Shown here: positions 6,783 through 13,403 of the stretch, piece after piece
Position numbering within the stretch: position 1 is the first letter of the stretch
Layout: each line of letters opens with the position of its first letter
Source: Candidatus Nomurabacteria bacterium
GTDB lineage: Bacteria; Patescibacteriota; Minisyncoccia; Phycocordibacterales; UBA9973
Length of the DNA stretch: 13,403 nt
Assembly (NCBI GenBank): GCA_943354525.1
Contig: CALRCI010000014.1
Location: 1-13,403, forward strand
Direction: 5' to 3'
Notes under the pieces: model-generated
Databases searched by the model: none
What the model was told of the DNA's origin: nothing
What the model saw: only the letters and a program-made list of their open reading frames with translations
Position numbers and translations under genes: made by a program

Positions 6783-6833
6783 TGTTCGTTATGGACCGAG
6801 GCGTGACAGTTTCAGGACTGCCACGAACGAACA
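6783..6833 (-). ncRNA. Candidate structured 5' leader of the rpsF operon
   Basis: On the minus strand an 8-bp outer stem UGUUCGUU/AACGAACA (6833-6826 with 6790-6783) stacks directly on a 9-bp inner stem CGUGGCAGU/ACUGUCACG (6825-6817 with 6810-6802, one G-U pair), capped by the loop CCUGAA. An 11-base bulge, CCUCGGUCCAU (6801-6791), lies on the 3' side. The predicted transcription start falls at the foot of the stem. Many bacteria regulate this operon through S6:S18 binding to a bulged leader hairpin. The bulge here lacks a plain CCG triplet, the feature I recall for that motif, so the match is only general. Confidence 0.5.
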
Positions 6834-6838
6834 TGGTG

Positions 6839-6867
6839 ATACTAGCAGAAAAAATGGCCTCAGTCAA
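6839..6867 (-). promoter_or_regulatory. Sigma-70-type promoter of rpsF-ssb-rpsR
   Basis: On the minus strand TTGACT (6867-6862), a 17-base spacer, then TAGTAT (6844-6839). The -35 matches five of six consensus bases, the -10 four of six. Start would be near 6832, about 105 bases before the rpsF ATG. Confidence 0.65.
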
Positions 6868-6872
6868 TGTCG

Positions 6873-6901
6873 TTGCCGAGGCATTACTTAGAGAAATACT
6901 A
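6873..6901 (+). promoter_or_regulatory. Possible promoter of the divergent orphan gene
   Basis: TTGCCG (6873-6878), 17 bases, then TACTAT (6896-6901) would place the start near 6908, about 11 bases before the ATG at 6919. An alternative -10, TACAAT at 6905-6910, has no good -35 and would make the message nearly leaderless. Either choice argues against the earlier in-frame ATG at 6901. Confidence 0.4.
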
Positions 6902-6918
6902 TGTTACAATTGAGACAT

Positions 6919-7566
6919 ATGCCGAGTGAAAAACCACAATTTGCAAAGCCTGAACGGCCTGAATTCAAGCATGATAATTCGATACGATCGGGAGATTTAT
7001 TCAATGAATCAGACCAGCAAAAGATTCTCAAGAAAATCCAGGGTCCTGCCCGAAAGAATAACGAAGTTCTTGTATCTCCTGACGTATCTGAAGAACAACC
7101 GGAATTTGAACTCGACAAGCCGGTCGGGAAACGAAATCTGACTCGCGAGCAAGTTTGGGAAAAGGCGGGCAAGATCGCTCGGAATTTTCTGGAACAAGAA
7201 ATACCAAAAGTGCGGATCGAAGAATACCAAAAAGAAGCCCTACGCAGACACGAGGTGCAAACCCAAAAAAAGCTTGAGCGAGAAAAAGATCTGAATGTGT
7301 ATTCCGAACAGAAGACGTTTGGTCCGTACTTTCATTGGCTCGTACAAGAAAAAACTCTTCGAGGATTGAAGAGTAAACACCATATAAAAGATTTCACGAT
7401 CATACAAAACGAGAATGGTACTGTTTCCGTCACCATAGAAGCCACACCTCAGTATCTCGAAGCCTTCGGAAAGCGGCTCGAAGCCAATCTCAAGAGATAT
7501 CAACGCTCAAACAGCAACGAAGGTGTTCTAGTCACTCGCAACGGAATCACATTTTTGGGCGAATAG
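6919..7566 (+). CDS. Protein of unknown function, charged, with C-terminal alpha/beta region
   Basis: The protein has 215 residues from the ATG at 6919. An in-frame ATG at 6901 would add six residues (MLQLRH) but overlaps the probable promoter. I do not recognise the family. The first about 75 residues are polar and probably disordered (PSEKPQFAKPERPEFKHDNS...). Residues about 78-140 are rich in Lys, Glu, Arg and Gln and likely a long helix or coiled coil (TREQVWEKAGKIARNFLEQE...EALRRHEVQTQKKLEREKDL). The last part (about 148-215) looks mixed alpha/beta, with FGPYFHWLVQEKTLRGL and IIQNENGTVSVTIEATPQYLEAFGKRLEANLKRY. No signal peptide or membrane segment is seen. It is divergent from rpsF and its end overlaps the tatD end by 20 bases. 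Coding is supported by length, convincing amino-acid composition and the promoter-like sequence. Confidence 0.75.
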   Translation: MPSEKPQFAKPERPEFKHDNSIRSGDLFNESDQQKILKKIQGPARKNNEVLVSPDVSEEQPEFELDKPVGKRNLTREQVWEKAGKIARNFLEQEIPKVRIEEYQKEALRRHEVQTQKKLEREKDLNVYSEQKTFGPYFHWLVQEKTLRGLKSKHHIKDFTIIQNENGTVSVTIEATPQYLEAFGKRLEANLKRYQRSNSNEGVLVTRNGITFLGE

Positions 7567-8344
7567 AGAAGATTTTCTCACTGGTCGCAAGAATCGTTTT
7601 TCGAACTTCCTCTGCATCTCCTCCCCTGATCTCAGCGATTTTTTTGTATACTTCCTCCACCATCCACGGCTCGCATGTCTGCCCACGATAAGGCTCCGGT
7701 GCGGCAAACGGCGCGTCAGTTTCTGCCATAATATTCTCAAGCGGAATACCTCGGATAACCTCATCGTAATCGCGAGCGAATGTAATCGGTCCGTCGAATG
7801 ATACGGTCCAGCCACGGGCAACAATCTTCTTTGCAATTTCTAAATTGCCGACGAAGAAATGGAAGTTGACATGTGACAATTGACCTTTGAGAGGTGACAA
7901 AATTTCAAGTGCGTCTTCATAGGCATTCATACTTCCCTTCGACGGACGAGCGTGAATCATGAGCGGTTTGCCGACTGCAATTGCGAGTTCAATATGTTTC
8001 CGGAAAATTTCTTTCTGGCGCTGTTTGGTCTCTTCCTTTTGATCACGAAAATAATCGAGTCCGCATTCGCCGATACAGACGACGCGCGGATGTTTCGCTA
8101 ATTCTAAATATGCGTCGTAATCAAAAACTTCACTGACATTGTCTGCTGGATGCAGCCCCACACCGGCCCAGAGATTGTCGTATTTCTCGGCGAACGAAAC
8201 AGAATCCTTTGAAGTTTCTAGATCGACTCCGATTGTAATCGTACCCACGCCTTTCTCCTGCATGCGCGCGAGAACGGCCTCGATATTTTCACGGAGCGGT
8301 GAGAGATTGATGTGCGAGTGGATGTCGAAATATTTGAATTGCAT
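7547..8344 (-). CDS. tatD: TatD family metal-dependent nuclease
   Basis: A TIM-barrel metal-dependent hydrolase; characterised members are DNases that trim 3' ends, and some process D-aminoacyl-tRNA or act in RNA decay. The 265 residues are the family's normal length. Likely metal ligands are all in place: HSH (His9, His11), Glu93 in GECGLDYF, His131 in MIHAR, His162 in NFHFF, and Asp210 in AETDAPF. Other family marks are GLHP (63-66) and the C-terminal PYRGQTCEPWMVEEVYKKIAEIRG. It stops at TGA (7549-7547), inside the convergent orphan's last codons. It is last in the M16-permease-metG-tatD operon, five bases after metG; the metG-tatD pairing is common in bacteria. No Shine-Dalgarno sequence is seen. 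Confidence 0.95.
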   Translation of the reverse strand: MQFKYFDIHSHINLSPLRENIEAVLARMQEKGVGTITIGVDLETSKDSVSFAEKYDNLWAGVGLHPADNVSEVFDYDAYLELAKHPRVVCIGECGLDYFRDQKEETKQRQKEIFRKHIELAIAVGKPLMIHARPSKGSMNAYEDALEILSPLKGQLSHVNFHFFVGNLEIAKKIVARGWTVSFDGPITFARDYDEVIRGIPLENIMAETDAPFAAPEPYRGQTCEPWMVEEVYKKIAEIRGGDAEEVRKTILATSEKIFSIRPKM

Positions 8345-8349
8345 GAGAT

Positions 8350-9792
8350 TTAGTCTTTTCTGAGAAATAGCGGAGTTTGTGGCGAGCGATTTGAGGTAAT
8401 AAGGGCTTGGATTGCGAGAGATGTCTCAGGCATGACCGGAGCGAGCATTTGGGCGATTGTGGCGAGTCGGGTCACGAGTTCCGTGATGATAGTCTTCCCC
8501 GCTTCAGGATCAGTCTTCACCAGTTTGAAAGGTTCAGTTTCTTGGATCTTTTGATCAAGCGCAGTAATTTCTTCCCATATCAAAGCCAATACTTTGCCGA
8601 CTTCGAATAGATCCATGGCCTTGAGATATGCCACAGGAATAGTTGTCTCCAGTACTGTAACCGGCATGGAAAGATTTTTCTCAGCCATTTTCATGATTCG
8701 ACTTGTCAGATTGCCAATACCATTCGCAAGTTTTGCATTATAGGAATCTTTGAAACGTTCCATGGTGAACGGTGAATCTTCAAATATCGAGACTTCGCTG
8801 ACGACGAAGAATCGGAGCGCGTCCGTGCCGTATTCCGCCACGACGTCGTACGGATTCACGACATTGCCGATTGATTTAGACATCTTGATGCCGCCATCGC
8901 CGGTAAAGAAGCCGTTGATGACAATATGCGCTGAATTCGGGAGCTTTGCTGCCATGAGCATGGCCTGCCACATTGCAGACTGCTGGCGAAGATTGTCTTT
9001 GCCGCAGTATTGGGTCGGCGTGCCGTTTCCCCAGAATTTCTGGAAATTTTCCATATCATTCGGCCAACCGAGCGTCGAAATATAATTCACCAACGCATCA
9101 AACCAGACATACATGATATGGTCGGGGTCATTTGGCACTTCTACTCCCCATGACATCTTGCTCTTCAGGCGAGAAATAGAAAAATCTTCGAGACCGCGCG
9201 CAACGAAGGCTTTGATCTCGTTGAAGCGGAATTCTGGGATGACGAAGTTAGGATGAGTAACGTAGAAATCAAGTAATGGCTGCTGGAATGCGCTGAATTT
9301 GAAGAAATAATTTTCTTCGTTGATCAGTTCGATGTCCTGGTTCGGATGAATCGGACAATGACCGGTCTCATCAAGCTCAGAATCAGTTTTCTCGAGCTCG
9401 CAGCCGATACAATATTTGGTCTGATAATTCTTTTTGTAAATATACCCATTCTGCTCGCAACGACGCCAAAATTCCTGCGCTGCGGCTTCGTGTGCTCCAT
9501 CGGTTGTGCGAACAAAATGTACGTCGCTGGAAATGCCGAGTAAATCTTTGAGTCCGCGGAATTTCGCAGCATAGTCGTCCACATATTCACGCACTTCCCG
9601 TCCTGCTTTCTTCGCATCAGTCAGAAGCTTCTGGCCATGTTCATCTGTTCCTGTATTGAAAAAAACTTCAAAGCCCTGCAGCTTCTTGGCACGTGCAATG
9701 ATGTCTGCACGGATGAGTTCCATGGCAAAACCAACATGCGGGTCGGCGTTGACGTATGGCAGCGTAGTCGTGATGTAAAACGGTTTCGACAT
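8350..9792 (-). CDS. metG: Methionyl-tRNA synthetase
   Basis: A class I synthetase that charges tRNA-Met, including the initiator. The 480 residues form a compact version without the C-terminal tRNA-binding (EMAP/Trbp111-like) domain. Signatures: PYVNADPHVGFAMELIRADI with the HIGH-type motif HVGF (19-22), FNTGTDEHGQK (45-55), the knuckle with Cys128, Cys131, Cys146 and His149, VWFDALVNYIS (229-239), GKDNLRQQSAMWQAMLMAA (264-282) and GGIKMSKSIGN containing KMSKS (303-307). The anticodon-binding helical domain follows, from about 340 (YNAKLANGIGNLTSRI) to LAPVMPETS (450-458). The fourth zinc position seems to be His, not Cys. It starts two bases after the permease stop, so the two are probably coupled. 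Confidence 0.97.
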   Translation of the reverse strand: MSKPFYITTTLPYVNADPHVGFAMELIRADIIARAKKLQGFEVFFNTGTDEHGQKLLTDAKKAGREVREYVDDYAAKFRGLKDLLGISSDVHFVRTTDGAHEAAAQEFWRRCEQNGYIYKKNYQTKYCIGCELEKTDSELDETGHCPIHPNQDIELINEENYFFKFSAFQQPLLDFYVTHPNFVIPEFRFNEIKAFVARGLEDFSISRLKSKMSWGVEVPNDPDHIMYVWFDALVNYISTLGWPNDMENFQKFWGNGTPTQYCGKDNLRQQSAMWQAMLMAAKLPNSAHIVINGFFTGDGGIKMSKSIGNVVNPYDVVAEYGTDALRFFVVSEVSIFEDSPFTMERFKDSYNAKLANGIGNLTSRIMKMAEKNLSMPVTVLETTIPVAYLKAMDLFEVGKVLALIWEEITALDQKIQETEPFKLVKTDPEAGKTIITELVTRLATIAQMLAPVMPETSLAIQALITSNRSPQTPLFLRKD

Positions 9793-9794
9793 AA

Positions 9795-10850
9795 TTAGCG
9801 GGCACTCTTGCGCTTCTCAATATCACCCCAATATTCCAGGAGACAGACGGCGACCGGTATGGCGAGAATGACGCCCCAGAATCCGGCAAGCGCGGCGCCG
9901 ATGAGGATAGAGAGAATGACGACGAGCGGCGAGATGCCAATGGCACGCTTCACGACGAGCGGATAAATGAGATAGGCTTCGAATTGCTGGACGATCAGAT
10001 AGAGACCGAGCGCTTTGGCGGCCATAACTGCTCCGCCGCCCGCATACGCGAATCCCACCCCTGGAATGATGGCAAGGATGATACCGAACGGTACAAGCTC
10101 GAATACGGCAGCAAGTAATGCGAGCACAATGGCATAGTTGACGCCGAGAATAGTCAGACCGAGGTAGATAAGCACGCCCACGAGAAGGCCGACGAGAAGC
10201 TGGCCTTGGAACCAGAGCCCAATCTTGCGTTCGCTCCGGCGCCAGAGATCAATGATGTACTCTTCTTGGGCATCGGGAGTGATAATTTTCAGGAAGTTTT
10301 CGACGCCATGTTCTTGGATGGAGAGATAAAATGAAATGATGATGATGAGAACAAGGTTAATGAGACCACCGAAGACGAATGATGCTGTGGCAAAGAAACC
10401 GCCGGAGACACCGGAGACGAGTGTTTGTGCGCTTCCGATCAGATCTGGAATTGAAGCATTCTGTGAAATGCCAGTAACGAGCGTCTTAGTATTTTCGACT
10501 GTGGCGCCTTGGAGATTGTTGAGAATCGAAGTGTCGGGAATATACCGGTCGAGCACCGTCACCAGCGATGATACTTCATCCAGAAGAACTGGTACGAATA
10601 CCGAGAAGAGCGCGACGATAGCTGAAAGTGCGAGGACATAAATGATGACGACGGAGAGTGTACGATGGATATGATATTTGGAAAGTTTCTTGACCGCCGA
10701 CTCGGTAAACGAGGCGATCACGATTGAGGTCAAGAGCACGAGCATGAGCGAACGGATCTGCCAGAAGACGAAGACCAGCACGACAACCAATACGGCCCGA
10801 ATAATCGTCCGAGTGTCAATCGTAATAACTTTTGGAGCGCCTTTTATCAT
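9795..10850 (-). CDS. AI-2E family (PerM/UPF0118) membrane permease
   Basis: A polytopic membrane protein of 351 residues, the family's typical size. Hydrophobic segments: two near the N-terminus (about 17-48), one at about 66-90, a long extramembrane region (about 90-150), one at about 152-178, then a dense C-terminal set from about 213 (QGQLLVGLLVGVLIYLGLTI, FELVPFGIILAIIPGVGFAY, IGISPLVVILSILIGAALAG). ELVPFG and the QQFEAYLIYPLVVKRAIGISP stretch are characteristic. Members include TqsA, linked to autoinducer-2 export, and Na+/H+ antiporters; the substrate here cannot be told. It lies 25 bases after the M16 gene. A TATACT (10862-10857) six bases before the ATG could be a -10 for a leaderless internal transcript, though no good -35 is seen. 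Confidence 0.93.
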   Translation of the reverse strand: MIKGAPKVITIDTRTIIRAVLVVVLVFVFWQIRSLMLVLLTSIVIASFTESAVKKLSKYHIHRTLSVVIIYVLALSAIVALFSVFVPVLLDEVSSLVTVLDRYIPDTSILNNLQGATVENTKTLVTGISQNASIPDLIGSAQTLVSGVSGGFFATASFVFGGLINLVLIIIISFYLSIQEHGVENFLKIITPDAQEEYIIDLWRRSERKIGLWFQGQLLVGLLVGVLIYLGLTILGVNYAIVLALLAAVFELVPFGIILAIIPGVGFAYAGGGAVMAAKALGLYLIVQQFEAYLIYPLVVKRAIGISPLVVILSILIGAALAGFWGVILAIPVAVCLLEYWGDIEKRKSAR

Positions 10851-10876
10851 GTTTTCAGTATATCAGATACCTACAA

Positions 10877-12151
10877 TTAAAGCTTGAGGATGCTGCGGAT
10901 TTCCTTGGTAAAACGTTGCTCGTACGGTCCGATGAGTGCGAGGTTGAGCCCGTTATTTTTGACGATACTTTTTGCGACACGGGCAATATCCCTCGCCTGT
11001 ACGGCTTCAATTTTGGCAATGACTTCCTTGGGCGTTTTTACTTTTTTGTGGAAGACTTCCTGCCCGCCGAAATACTGGGCGAAGGCATCGGATGATTCGA
11101 GTTCGAGTTTGATATTGCCGATCATGCTTGCCTTGGTACGCACGAGTTCTTCCTCGGTCACGCCATGATCACGAATGTTTTTCAGCTCGGCAAGAAGTAC
11201 GCTGATAACTTCAAGTGTGCGCTTCGTGTCGACTCCGGCGCGGATATCGAGATAGCCATGGTCCGTAAATCCGTTCTGACTGCTCCGGACATAATATGCG
11301 ACACCCATTTCTTCGCGAAGTTTCTGGAAGAGCCGAGAACTCATACCGCCGGCAAGGACTGCGGCGAGCACGTCGAGTATCGTATCGTCTTTGTGGTACA
11401 TATCGACGCTTCTGAGTGCGAGAATGAGATGCGCCTGATCGGTTTTTTTCGCGACGATGCGCACTGCCGGCACGGACTGTTTCTCAATCGTTTTTTTCTT
11501 GCCGGACTTCGGAGCGCTTTTAATAGTGCCAAAAATCTTTTTGGCAATTTTTGCAACCTCAGCCTCGGTGACATGACCGGCGACAACAATCGTAGTTGCC
11601 TTCGGCACATAATGTGCCTTGTGGTATTTTAGAAAATCATTTCGTGTCATCGCACGAATATTTTCGCGCGGTCCGGCAATTCCCCATCCCGCTGGCGTAT
11701 CGCCGTACATGAGTACGCCGAGTTCTTCGTCCACTTTGCGCTGCGGAATATCCTCGTACATGTTTATCTCTTCGATAATGACGCCTTTTTCTTTCTCAAT
11801 TTCGGCTTTGGGAAATGTCGAATTGAGATAAATATCGGATACAATATCGAAGATCTGGCTGAAATTTTTCGCATCGGATTTGGCATAGTAGCCAGTGTAT
11901 TCATGACTGGTAAAGGCATTGTATTGCGCTCCGAGACCATCAAGTTCGGCCGAAATCGCGTGTGCCGTCGGACGCTTGGCCGTACCCTTGAAGCACATGT
12001 GTTCGAGAAAGTGCGAGATGCCGTTCTTCGCCTTGGTCTCGTATGACGAACCGGCTTCGACGAGAACGAGAACCGTCACGGTCTCGTTTTCCTGCATCGG
12101 CACCGTGATGAGCCGGAGGCCATTGCCCATGATTTTGCGTGTGTATTTCAT
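10877..12151 (-). CDS. M16 family zinc metalloprotease
   Basis: A pitrilysin/mitochondrial-processing-peptidase-like protease. Counting from a GTG at 12160, the inverted zinc motif is HFLEH (His50, Glu53, His54), with Glu131 in VIIEEINMYED as the third ligand by spacing. The second half contains the usual inactive partner domain with GGMSSRLFQKLREEMGVAYYVRSS (291-314), whose Arg and Tyr contact substrate in relatives. The protein is a single-chain, two-domain form of about 424 residues with no signal peptide, so it is probably cytoplasmic. The ATG at 12151 is preferred over the GTG at 12160, because a TATAGT -10 element (12164-12159) overlaps that GTG; the message would then be leaderless or nearly so. 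It is first in the operon leading to the permease, metG and tatD. Confidence 0.94.
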   Translation of the reverse strand: MKYTRKIMGNGLRLITVPMQENETVTVLVLVEAGSSYETKAKNGISHFLEHMCFKGTAKRPTAHAISAELDGLGAQYNAFTSHEYTGYYAKSDAKNFSQIFDIVSDIYLNSTFPKAEIEKEKGVIIEEINMYEDIPQRKVDEELGVLMYGDTPAGWGIAGPRENIRAMTRNDFLKYHKAHYVPKATTIVVAGHVTEAEVAKIAKKIFGTIKSAPKSGKKKTIEKQSVPAVRIVAKKTDQAHLILALRSVDMYHKDDTILDVLAAVLAGGMSSRLFQKLREEMGVAYYVRSSQNGFTDHGYLDIRAGVDTKRTLEVISVLLAELKNIRDHGVTEEELVRTKASMIGNIKLELESSDAFAQYFGGQEVFHKKVKTPKEVIAKIEAVQARDIARVAKSIVKNNGLNLALIGPYEQRFTKEIRSILKL

Positions 12152-12158
12152 ATGCGCC

Positions 12159-12164
12159 ACTATA
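12159..12164 (-). promoter_or_regulatory. -10 element for the M16-permease-metG-tatD operon
   Basis: TATAGT on the minus strand, seven bases before the ATG at 12151, so transcription would begin at or next to the start codon. The -35 region falls in the hairpin at 12181-12221 and matches poorly (TCCACA). Confidence 0.5.
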
Positions 12165-12180
12165 CCATATCGGCTCTACG

Positions 12181-12221
12181 CTGTGGAAAACGCCAAGGCT
12201 ACGCCTTGGCGTTTTCCACAG
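12181..12221. repeat. Perfect 19-bp hairpin between divergent starts
   Basis: Arms 12181-12199 and 12203-12221 pair perfectly around the three-base loop TAC. The core is AAAACGCCAAGGC and its complement. It lies between two divergent gene starts, so it is not an end-of-gene terminator for either neighbour. The hairpin at 12727-12757 shares its core. Confidence 0.85.
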
Positions 12222-12266
12222 GGATTTTTGAGGTCCTCCTGTACAATCAAAAGAAATGTGCCAACT

Positions 12267-12665
12267 ATGAAAAAAAAATATGAAACCCTCGTTTTAAAAT
12301 TCGACCGTGCCTTCCATACCACCGGCGAAGCTTTGGAAGAAATCGGCAAGCTCGGATACGCTCCCTGTGACAAAAGCGACCTCTGCAGAGAGTTCAACTC
12401 GCTCGAAGAAATTCAGAAAAAATCCGGCGGAGAAGATATGCTCATCGTTGCATTGGGAACCTACATCCCTGACCGGCCCAGCGGAAAATGTCCGGTGCTA
12501 CGAATCAGCAAGAACGACAAATCACTGACCACTCGCGACTTGTCGCTCGGCTTTAATTGCGACTGCCCGAAAACTTTTTTTCTGGTAAAGGCACAGCACG
12601 GTCCCGAACCGGATTTAGTCCGACATATCGTCCGGAAAAAATTAGTGAAAGAATTTGCGGAATAA
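12267..12665 (+). CDS. Small protein of unknown function, cysteine-containing
   Basis: The protein has 132 residues from the ATG at 12267. The frame is open farther upstream, but that part is antisense to the M16 gene and runs through the strong hairpin, so it is rejected. I do not recognise the family. It starts basic (MKKKYETLVLKFDRAF), has a helical Leu/Glu region (TGEALEEIGKLGY), a central strand-like part (EDMLIVALGTYIP) and five cysteines (34, 40, 75, 98, 100), including CDC before PKTFFLVKAQHG. There is no signal peptide or membrane segment, so it is probably cytosolic and soluble. A possible -10, TACAAT, is at 12242-12247 without a clear -35. It is flanked by two related hairpins and followed by a good terminator, which supports an independent expressed unit. 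Confidence 0.7.
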   Translation: MKKKYETLVLKFDRAFHTTGEALEEIGKLGYAPCDKSDLCREFNSLEEIQKKSGGEDMLIVALGTYIPDRPSGKCPVLRISKNDKSLTTRDLSLGFNCDCPKTFFLVKAQHGPEPDLVRHIVRKKLVKEFAE

Positions 12666-12680
12666 TATTCCACCAGCCCC

Positions 12681-12715
12681 CTATCGGCTTTCCCCAAAGC
12701 CGATAGTTTATTTTT
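12681..12715 (+). terminator. Rho-independent terminator of the 12267-12665 gene
   Basis: An 11-bp perfect stem, CTATCGGCTTT (12681-12691) with AAAGCCGATAG (12696-12706), loop CCCC, followed by TTTATTTTT (12707-12715). It begins 15 bases after the stop. Confidence 0.92.
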
Positions 12716-12726
12716 ACATACACATA

Positions 12727-12757
12727 GAAAATGCCAAGGCGTCGCCTTGGCATTTTC
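12727..12757. terminator. Hairpin terminator downstream of fusA
   Basis: A perfect 14-bp stem, GAAAATGCCAAGGC (12727-12740) with GCCTTGGCATTTTC (12744-12757), loop GTC. It is 15 bases past the fusA stop on the minus strand; its A/T-rich arm ends could act in both directions. The core is shared with the hairpin at 12181-12221. Confidence 0.75.
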
Positions 12758-12772
12758 TCGAATATTTTTAGA

Positions 12773-13402
12773 TTATTTTCGTGCTTCGATGATCGTCGTG
12801 GCGACGTTCGCCGGTACGACATCGTAGCGGTAGAATTCCATCGTGAATCCGGCACGGCCTTCCGTCATAGAACGGAGATTCGTCATGTAGCCGAACATTT
12901 CAGAGAGCGGCACAACAGCTTTGATCGCCTTGTTCATACCGCGGTCTTCCATGCCGTCGATGAGTCCGCGCTTCGATGAGAGCGAGCCGGTGACGTCACC
13001 CATGAATTTCTCTGGAGTAACGACTTCGACTTTCATCATCGGTTCGAGGATGACCGGCTTTGCCTGTTTACATGCATCCTGAATTGCCATAGAAGCGGCG
13101 ATCTTGAAGGCCATTTCGTTCGAGTCCACATCGTGGTACGAACCATCCCAGAGGTCGACACAGACGTCCACCATCTTGAATCCGGCGAGCACACCACGAT
13201 CAAGTCCTTCACGGAAGCCCTTTTCACACGGTGCAATAAATTCCTGAGGAATGACGCCGCCTTTGATGCTGTTGATGAATTCGAAATGCGCTTCGCGCTT
13301 GTCGTTCTTCGGCAGGTCTTCGATGTCTTCTTTCGTCAGCGTCATATCCATTGGACGGACTTTGATCTTCACGTGACCGTAGTTACCGCGACCGCCAGTC
13401 TG
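12773..13402 (-). CDS. fusA: Translation elongation factor G, C-terminal part
   Basis: EF-G is the GTPase that moves tRNA and mRNA through the ribosome. About 210 residues are visible. The frame is open to the window edge: before the first candidate start (GTG at 13372) it reads QTGGRGNYGH, the well-known QSGGRGQYGH motif at the start of domain IV, so the gene begins outside the window. Visible parts: domain IV (EFINSIKGGVIPQEFIAPCEKG, GSYHDVDSNEMAFKIAASMA) and domain V (KPVILEPMMKVEVVTPEKFM, GDVTGSLSSKRGLIDGM, VPLSEMFGYMTNLRSMTEGRAGFTMEF), ending EARK. About twelve extra residues (around TLTKEDIEDLPKNDKREAH) lie early in domain IV compared with E. coli, from memory. A hairpin terminator follows. 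Confidence 0.97.
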   Translation of the reverse strand, partial: QTGGRGNYGHVKIKVRPMDMTLTKEDIEDLPKNDKREAHFEFINSIKGGVIPQEFIAPCEKGFREGLDRGVLAGFKMVDVCVDLWDGSYHDVDSNEMAFKIAASMAIQDACKQAKPVILEPMMKVEVVTPEKFMGDVTGSLSSKRGLIDGMEDRGMNKAIKAVVPLSEMFGYMTNLRSMTEGRAGFTMEFYRYDVVPANVATTIIEARK

Positions 13403-13403
13403 C

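Noticed and set aside
6856..6881. Minus-strand terminator-like hairpin with T-run before rpsF
   Set aside because: The stem is only seven pairs with a 12-base loop and no minus-strand gene ends there. The same bases give a good -35, spacer and -10 for rpsF.
6901..6918. Earlier in-frame ATG for the 6919-7566 gene
   Set aside because: It would overlap the likely -10 element; the ATG at 6919 leaves a short leader like that predicted for purC.
4534..8344. Use of genetic code 25 (TGA as glycine) across the window
   Set aside because: In-frame TGA within a recognisable gene occurs only in purC. Reading tatD through its TGA would extend it more than 80 codons antisense to a convergent gene, and ftsK, recA, metG and the others are full length under the standard code.
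11919..12266. Upstream extension of the 12267-12665 gene in the same open frame
   Set aside because: It is antisense to the M16 start region and passes through the 19-bp perfect hairpin; the ATG at 12267 gives a normal protein start.

Overview
The window looks like part of a chromosome from a Candidate Phyla Radiation bacterium (Patescibacteria, most likely Parcubacteria-like). This is inferred from gene content and style: compact house-keeping genes, very short intergenic spaces, an S23-type four-helix-bundle gene between recA and efp, a membrane-anchored glucodextranase-B-like protein, an AI-2E-type permease, and starts without recognisable Shine-Dalgarno sequences. The genetic code appears to be standard bacterial: tatD ends at TGA, and reading through it would run more than 80 codons antisense into a neighbour.

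Left part, plus strand (1-5466): the end of an FtsK/SpoIIIE DNA translocase (its start lies before the window); a small anchored beta-domain protein one base behind it; a 135-base nested palindrome; recA; a small AT-rich four-helix-bundle (S23/IVP family) gene that fills the recA-efp gap and is bounded by inverted heptad repeats; efp with a terminator; and a purC gene with its own promoter and terminator but an in-frame TGA at codon 51, where the family has glycine.

Middle (5531-6900): the conserved rpsF-ssb-rpsR operon on the minus strand. It has a recognisable promoter, a foldable leader at the predicted 5' end, and a third CTAG heptad array just before the rpsF start. A divergent plus-strand gene of unknown function (6919-7566) follows and overlaps the end of tatD by 20 bases.

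Right part, minus strand (7547-12151): a tight operon reading M16 metalloprotease, AI-2E family permease, metG, tatD. A plus-strand orphan (12267-12665) then lies between two related perfect hairpins. The window ends inside fusA (EF-G, minus strand), of which domains IV and V are present.

The genes mostly serve chromosome handling (FtsK, RecA, SSB) and translation (EF-P, EF-G, S6, S18, MetRS). The features most worth following up are the CTAGNNN heptad arrays with their linked four-helix-bundle gene, the folded element before recA, and the interrupted purC. No tRNA, rRNA or CRISPR array was seen.
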